DNA of 64,000 bases from positions 1,922,001 through 1,986,000 of the forward strand of contig OX365948.1 in NCBI GenBank assembly GCA_947247005.1. Reading direction: 5' to 3'. The position numbers and the translations under genes are program-made. The notes beneath the pieces were generated by a model. That model worked only from the letters and a program-made list of their open reading frames with translations, did no database searches and had not been told where the DNA came from. Below, piece by piece: positions 62,901 through 64,000 of this stretch; within the stretch, counting starts at the first letter, position 1, and each line of letters begins with the position of its first letter. Source of the stretch: Spisula solida. Lineage: Eukaryota; Mollusca; Bivalvia; Venerida; Mactridae.

Positions 62901-64000
62901 TTCACTGTCAGTTATATAATAGGACAATCATATCAGTAGTGAACTCAATTACATCATGTACATAGTTAAACCATTGGACACTGCGATCATACACTGATCT
63001 AGAGGACACGGAACCCTGGATATTTTACAATAACGTGGTTAAATGATATTCAAGAGTTTTAAGATGCCTAGAGGGGCTGGCCCCAATTCCACGAAAAAAC
63101 TTAAGTAAATGCTCAGCCGAGTCTGCTATTTTAAAAACCTATTTTGTGGGTATAATGACTCAAATGTATATACTACTAGTATATATTGCTTCATCTCAGT
63201 CAAGATGCCAGTTTTACAGAGCAATACAATCATATAAAGTCCGATTTTTGCGATAAATAGTGTTTAACGTTATAAACATCTAAAGTAAAAAGCTCTAGTA
63301 CAAGGTTCATTATTGTCCATTACTGTTAGATTTCCATGAGCATTTCATACATAAATCACCTACTTTATTATAAATTGGCAAAAAAACACAGTTTCTGGTC
63401 ACATGATCAATCTACATCACAAGACTCAGCTGAGCAATAACTTGAGTTGTTTTCGAGGAAGTGGGCCTGATCCGGACAGCTCTCTAAGAAAAATAGCTTG
63501 TGAGATCCCCTTGAGCTAGCGGGGCCTTCCTGAGATAAAATAGGGGTCCGCTCGATTTTTTAAATTGAATTCGGTTGAATTTGATATATGGGACCTGATG
63601 AGACCTACCTGATGTACGTTCATTTGTTTCAGGATTACGAATTTACGGCTCAAACTATGATAAACAAACATGACACATTAGTCCAACCTGGTGATGATCG
63701 TCCGTACTTTGAACTGATGCAGTTCAGAATGGCCAAATCAGCTTACAATGCAACAGCAATGATAGCACGGAAAATGGCGTCTGGGATGACACGTAACTCG
63801 ACAAAAATGGTTGCAGCAGACGACGCATGCATGGTGTCCGGATCTATGGAATATTTATCACATGCGTTGAGTATGCTGGACCCAGAAATGGGATACAATC
63901 AAAACTACGGGATGATGGAGGTGGCAGATATTGTTGGAAACTTAACAAGGATTGCACTGAGCATGCGTCACTTTTACCCACACTTCGTTTGCTTGGAACG
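26834..64000 (+). CDS. Unrecognised secreted, N-glycosylated, Met-rich protein (13 exons, 3' end off window)
   Basis: Thirteen plus-strand exons with GT-AG junctions keep one open frame of about 597 codons: 26834-26909, 30047-30123, 30761-30917, 31251-31355, 31948-32040, 32319-32440, 33319-33499, 35762-35830, 53033-53167, 53692-53831, 54885-55011, 62540-62682, 63633-64000. The first exon gives a signal peptide, so the product should enter the secretory pathway. The rest has no transmembrane segment. It carries at least nine N-X-S/T sequons and about 14 cysteines. The part from exon 9 onward is strikingly methionine-rich (about 32 Met in about 304 residues), with many Asp, His and Tyr. I recognise no domain and assign no function. 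The gene spans over 37 kb because of repeat-filled introns. The model rests on open frames, splice signals and phase agreement only. Confidence 0.8.
27154..27433. mobile_element. Short TIR element with a C-tract
   Basis: 280 bp with ends CCTATCAATGTTT and AAACATTGATAGA, flanked by TGCA on both sides. It has a run of 14 C before the right end. It lies in intron 1 of the Met-rich gene. The minus-strand frame across it is not a gene. Confidence 0.65.
27652..27780. repeat. AATTCTCGTGTCTCG tandem tract
   Basis: About four spaced copies of AATTCTCGTGTCTCGTTT plus CGCGAGAATT in reverse just upstream, making a loose palindromic cluster. Confidence 0.6.
28941..29052. repeat. Small inverted repeat (hairpin)
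   Basis: GCGTTTCGCATCCGTAT is repeated as GTACGGATGCGAAACGC about 85 bases on, in an otherwise featureless intron region. Probably a MITE remnant. Confidence 0.6.
29101..29125. repeat. (TA)n microsatellite
   Basis: About twelve TA units, apparently adjacent to old repeat DNA. Confidence 0.9.
29680..29765 (+). repeat. 3' end of a non-LTR element with TTCTA tail
   Basis: AAAAAGTCCTTTTCAGGACT (a small hairpin), AATACAAGTATGCAAATAAA, then (TTCTA)n. This looks like a LINE/SINE 3' terminus ending in a microsatellite rather than poly(A). The 5' limit is not visible. Confidence 0.55.
30047..30123 (+). CDS. Secreted Met-rich protein, exon 2
   Basis: Begins after TGTATCAG with GTHEQVPYVENCDVSSVIGG and ends PITIQ at CAG|GTAATA. 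Phase is 1 in and 0 out. Confidence 0.8.
30761..30917 (+). CDS. Secreted Met-rich protein, exon 3
   Basis: Begins after TTTTTACAG with ELCGEHFAIMVPGISYDRER, then FPWMLELTLVTDNQDPDN. Donor ACAA|GTAATT was chosen over the nearby GTT|GTAACA because only it keeps phase with exon 4. Confidence 0.8.
31251..31355 (+). CDS. Secreted Met-rich protein, exon 4
   Basis: Begins after TATGTTTTAG. It encodes LEAELMGDNVTHILLEQLDG and ends KCDNR at donor GTAAAC. NVT is a glycosylation sequon. Confidence 0.82.
31948..32040 (+). CDS. Secreted Met-rich protein, exon 5
   Basis: Begins after ATTTTACAG with DGTGTMRLYSNNYSNDSMIT and ends RVLCDFS at CAG|GTACGT. It contains two sequons, NYS and NDS. Confidence 0.82.
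32319..32440 (+). CDS. Secreted Met-rich protein, exon 6
   Basis: Begins after TTTATTTACAG with AVDLVLEKSPDLASIGMLEA, then HIDGNTNLSSALGSTDF. It ends NYQ at CAG|GTATAA. Confidence 0.82.
32755..32925 (-). repeat. Interspersed repeat, copy 1
   Basis: Shares with 60560-60735 CTTAATTTCTCTGA, GAACATGTTCGATATTCCTG and AGGAGAGAAATAGTCTC in the same order and strand. Family unknown. Confidence 0.7.
33319..33499 (+). CDS. Secreted Met-rich protein, exon 7
   Basis: Begins after ATTTTCCAG with VTLNGHVQMLEPEDTCIYAI and ends TYRDTLVGTPICY plus one base at donor TATA|GTAAGT. The last ~50 bases and the donor are the first unit of a 56-bp minisatellite that runs on into the intron, so downstream copies offer alternative donors. 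Confidence 0.82.
33448..34988 (+). repeat. 56-bp minisatellite made from the exon 7 3' end and its splice donor
   Basis: About 27 units of 56 bp. Each contains the exon's last ~46 coding bases (CATATAACGTACCGAGACAC, TGGTCGGTACACC, ATATGTTACA) followed by GTAAGTACC. The first unit is the real exon 7/intron 7 junction. The later units lie in the intron with only a few substitutions each. 56 is not a multiple of 3, so using a later donor would shift the frame unless three units are added. Confidence 0.95.
35212..35350. repeat. Hairpin-ended repeat fragment
   Basis: TTATGCCCCCTGTGG at the left and a hairpin ATGCCTCCCC...GGGGGGCAT at 35315-35345 around ATCTATCGAT. It resembles the end of a dispersed bivalve element. 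Confidence 0.4.
35762..35830 (+). CDS. Secreted Met-rich protein, exon 8
   Basis: Begins after TATAATTCTAG and completes an Arg codon. It encodes YDSGPVDVLELVRSSDTPIR and ends AC plus one base at donor GTAAGC. A 17-kb intron follows. Confidence 0.78.
36096..38533. mobile_element. 2.4-kb foldback element with hairpin tips and palindrome arrays
   Basis: Terminal inverted repeats begin TATGGTGGCATATTTCTG; the first 27 bases match with one difference. The tip is itself a hairpin (TGGTGGCA, loop TATTTC, TGCCACCA). The flanks show AATATA on both sides (36090-36095, 38534-38539). Each end carries ~480 bp of short palindromes: TTATCTAGATAA, GTTAACGCGTTAAC-like, TAACTAGTTA. The ~1.4-kb core has a further inverted repeat (37570-37850) but no transposase. 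Confidence 0.85.
37570..37850. repeat. Inverted repeat inside the foldback element
   Basis: Rich in ACGATAGTACGATGATGAGA and AGAATACGA on the left, with CGTATTTTAATCATCGTACT and TATCGTATTATTG on the right, around a CGATAATGATAACGCGATAG centre. Frames on both strands are artefacts of the symmetry. Confidence 0.75.
38618..38800 (+). repeat. CA/CACGCA-rich simple repeat
   Basis: Irregular (CA)n with CACGCA and CATACA interruptions. The His/Thr-rich frames here are low complexity. Confidence 0.85.
38968..52590 (+). repeat. 13.6-kb satellite-scale array, 28-bp unit
   Basis: About 486 head-to-tail units of AATCATTCAATGTAGTGTTA plus GAGGCAGT. Unit variants (TGATAGAGG, TTGTGTTAG, AAGGGGCAG, a truncated TGTCCATTCAATG) occur in the same order in blocks many hundreds of bases apart, which shows repeated large block duplications. 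The array has sharp edges and lies wholly in intron 8 of the Met-rich gene. No coding frame is supported. Confidence 0.98.
53033..53167 (+). CDS. Secreted Met-rich protein, exon 9
   Basis: Begins after ATATTTCAG. It encodes THVLVLQVDPMDTLHNEGNK, then CNNYVMFDVYFHCDQFMMGH. The donor is uncertain: AATG|GTGGTG at 53167 and ATGG|GTCAGA at 53158 are both in phase with exon 10. Confidence 0.77.
53692..53831 (+). CDS. Secreted Met-rich protein, exon 10
   Basis: Begins after TTTATTCATAG with SSHCELHMGAFGSDRYQLFD, then HHSMWYDDMMSEYYNHVVMY. The donor is ACAA|GTAAGT. Rich in Met, His, Asp and Tyr. Confidence 0.82.
54205..54737 (+). mobile_element. Bivalve 'GGGAGCA' dispersed element
   Basis: From TTTATGCTCCC through CTCGGGGGAGCAC, CGTCCGTCCG, repeated AATTTGAAACTT and GTTATTCCCCTTTGTAAT units, to CATGGGGAGCATCAACCGTC and CTTGTTT. 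The termini are inverted (GCTCCC and GGGAGC). It lies in intron 10 of the Met-rich gene. Plus and minus frames through it are artefacts. Confidence 0.75.
54885..55011 (+). CDS. Secreted Met-rich protein, exon 11
   Basis: Begins after TATATTTAG with DGESWMETHDDTMGIQTEGF and ends MNMSDMCDDL plus one base at G|GTAGAG. NMS is a sequon. The intron that follows (55012-62539) contains the FAS1 gene. Confidence 0.8.
55576..56175 (+). mobile_element. 600-bp inverted-repeat-bounded segment with a 133-codon frame
   Basis: Perfect 18-bp inverted ends ATATCCTTTCCGCTACCA at 55576-55593 and 56158-56175. Between them, 55655-56056 is an open frame of 133 codons (basic, with FERRFYKTEITGP and RPVKLKKSARFNV). 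I recognise no domain, and it may be chance. No clear target duplication. Confidence 0.5.
56176..58347. other. Intron 11 of the Met-rich gene before the FAS1 promoter
   Basis: Contains CG-rich patches with AAACGCGT near 56620 and 56950, an A/T-rich middle, and loosely repeated GTTGAACG..TGAACA phrases at 57540-57710. Open frames of 60-110 codons on both strands have no recognisable features. Confidence 0.4.
58348..58355 (+). promoter_or_regulatory. TATA box of the FAS1 gene
   Basis: TATAAAAG lies 83 bases upstream of the ATG, so the start site would be near 58378 with a ~50-base 5' UTR. An E-box-like CACGTG lies about 15 bases before it. This supports an independent promoter inside the host intron. 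Confidence 0.7.
58431..59315 (+). CDS. Secreted protein with two fasciclin (FAS1) domains, intronless
   Basis: 294 residues. Start ATG at 58431 was chosen because it opens a clean signal peptide (MKVCGLLFVLAVVSA, likely cleaved before QQ). An upstream in-frame start at 58368 would add 21 residues and lies at or above the expected transcription start. FAS1 domain 1 (about 18-150) has TIFAPTNKAF at 51-60 and YHVVGG at 84-89. Domain 2 (about 155-290) has LFAPTNAAF at 189-197 and YHVVG at 221-225, and near its end NGVVHLIDHVL. Sequons lie at 47, 65 and 119. FAS1 proteins (periostin/TGFBI-like) act in cell-matrix adhesion, with secreted or shell-matrix forms in molluscs. The gene lies within intron 11 of the Met-rich gene, on the same strand, and is visibly more GC-rich than its surroundings. 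No GPI signal or third domain is seen. Confidence 0.95.
   Translation: MKVCGLLFVLAVVSAQQTTVEILAGDARFSTLVSLVTQAGLVDTLNNGTFTIFAPTNKAFSHVPNATLKALQNDVSLLTDVLLYHVVGGNVPKSAASNELAVTMANGKDARINMYSHNNHSKVTIEGSVISQFDLMASNGIIHVIKSVIMAPTTDIVGYVAGNSELSTLLSLVQQAGLASALQKDGLTLFAPTNAAFAMLTKQQVSDITSDPAKLAAVLTYHVVGSTQYSAGLYQREHVPTLDAKDDLVIHIMNHHTQIKVDNALVTKADIGVSNGVVHLIDHVLVPRQDPIVG
59406..59411 (+). terminator. Probable poly(A) signal of the FAS1 gene
   Basis: ATTAAA, the common variant of AATAAA, lies about 90 bases after the stop codon in AT-rich DNA. It is the best candidate before the next repeat. Confidence 0.45.
59612..59743. repeat. Small inverted repeat downstream of FAS1
   Basis: CTGTATCAGTGTTTTA at about 59612 is mirrored by TAAAACACTGATACAG at about 59728. 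It shares its CTGTATCA core with the element just downstream. Confidence 0.6.
59761..60373. mobile_element. 613-bp TIR element with duplicated right end
   Basis: The left end GGTACCGACACGGGTAACTG then TATCATTGAT mirrors the right end, which reads ATCAATGATACAGTTACCTG then TGGGTACC. The right ~40 bp is present twice in tandem (from about 60286 and 60328). No transposase. Confidence 0.7.
60560..60735 (-). repeat. Interspersed repeat, copy 2
   Basis: Second copy of the family at 32755-32925. Minus-strand frames in both copies give similar short peptides, but no protein family is recognised. Confidence 0.7.
60873..61286. mobile_element. Tc1/mariner-like non-autonomous element, copy 2
   Basis: 414 bp with the same termini and a similar interior to 2737-3139. 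TA duplications lie at 60871-60872 and 61287-61288. It sits in intron 11 of the Met-rich gene. Its short frames are shadows of the repeat. Confidence 0.85.
61290..62539. other. End of intron 11 of the Met-rich gene
   Basis: AT-rich. The longest frame (62237 down to 61812, minus, 141 codons) is Leu/Ile/Phe-rich, as expected of AT-rich DNA, and has no recognisable domain. I see no gene here. Confidence 0.4.
62540..62682 (+). CDS. Secreted Met-rich protein, exon 12
   Basis: Begins after GATATTACAG with GSDMGIHSAISGLEGLDETF and runs to LDQMTNSSYM. Donor ATG|GTAGTA is weak but phase-correct. NSS is a sequon. Confidence 0.78.
63633..64000 (+). CDS. Secreted Met-rich protein, exon 13 (runs off the window)
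   Basis: Begins after TTTGTTTCAG. Encodes an apparently helical region with DYEFTAQTMINKHDTLVQPG, MARKM-like Met/Ala stretches and three sequons (NAT, NST, NLT). The frame is open to the last base, so the exon or gene continues. Confidence 0.85.

Overview
The window is nuclear DNA from a eukaryote with spliced genes (GT-AG introns). It is almost certainly a bivalve mollusc. The 'AAGAGGGCCC...GGTCGCTCACCTG' and 'ACAAGAGCTGTCC...GGAGCTAAAA' interspersed repeats are characteristic of bivalve genomes, and the DNA is AT-rich, intron-rich and crowded with minisatellites. No rRNA, tRNA, CRISPR or bacterial-type operon was found.

Three protein-coding genes can be supported. (1) On the minus strand, 16213 down to the left edge, is ALG8, the ER glucosyltransferase that adds the second glucose to the dolichol-linked N-glycan precursor. 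Twelve exons (about 408 codons) can be placed with consistent splice phases; the C-terminal end lies off the window. (2) On the plus strand, 26834 to the right edge, is a long gene for a secreted, heavily N-glycosylated, methionine-rich protein that I do not recognise. Thirteen exons (about 597 codons) are phase-consistent and the gene continues off the window. (3) Nested on the same strand inside an intron of gene 2 is an intronless gene with its own TATA box. It encodes a 294-residue secreted protein with two fasciclin (FAS1) domains (58431-59315).

Layout: 1-16213 is ALG8. Its introns hold two nested bivalve elements, TGACCT-rich repeats, a Tc1/mariner-like non-autonomous element and 30-, 28- and 25-bp minisatellites. 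16214-26833 is intergenic. It holds a decayed LINE 3' end, a rearranged repeat mosaic, a 989-bp TA-flanked TIR element, and a 2.8-kb composite of two palindromes inserted in a 21-bp minisatellite. 26834-64000 is the secreted-protein gene. At the end of its exon 7 the exon-intron junction has been amplified into a 56-bp minisatellite. Its 17-kb intron 8 holds a hairpin-tipped foldback element and a 13.6-kb, 28-bp-unit satellite. Its intron 11 holds the FAS1 gene and several TIR elements.

The two large genes are head to head, about 10.6 kb apart. ALG8 acts in the N-glycosylation pathway and its neighbour carries many N-glycosylation sequons, but nothing in the sequence shows a functional link. 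The most unusual feature is repeat amplification of splice-site sequence: about 27 copies of a 5' splice site after exon 7 of the secreted gene, and about 43 3'-splice-site-like units directly upstream of ALG8 exon 4.
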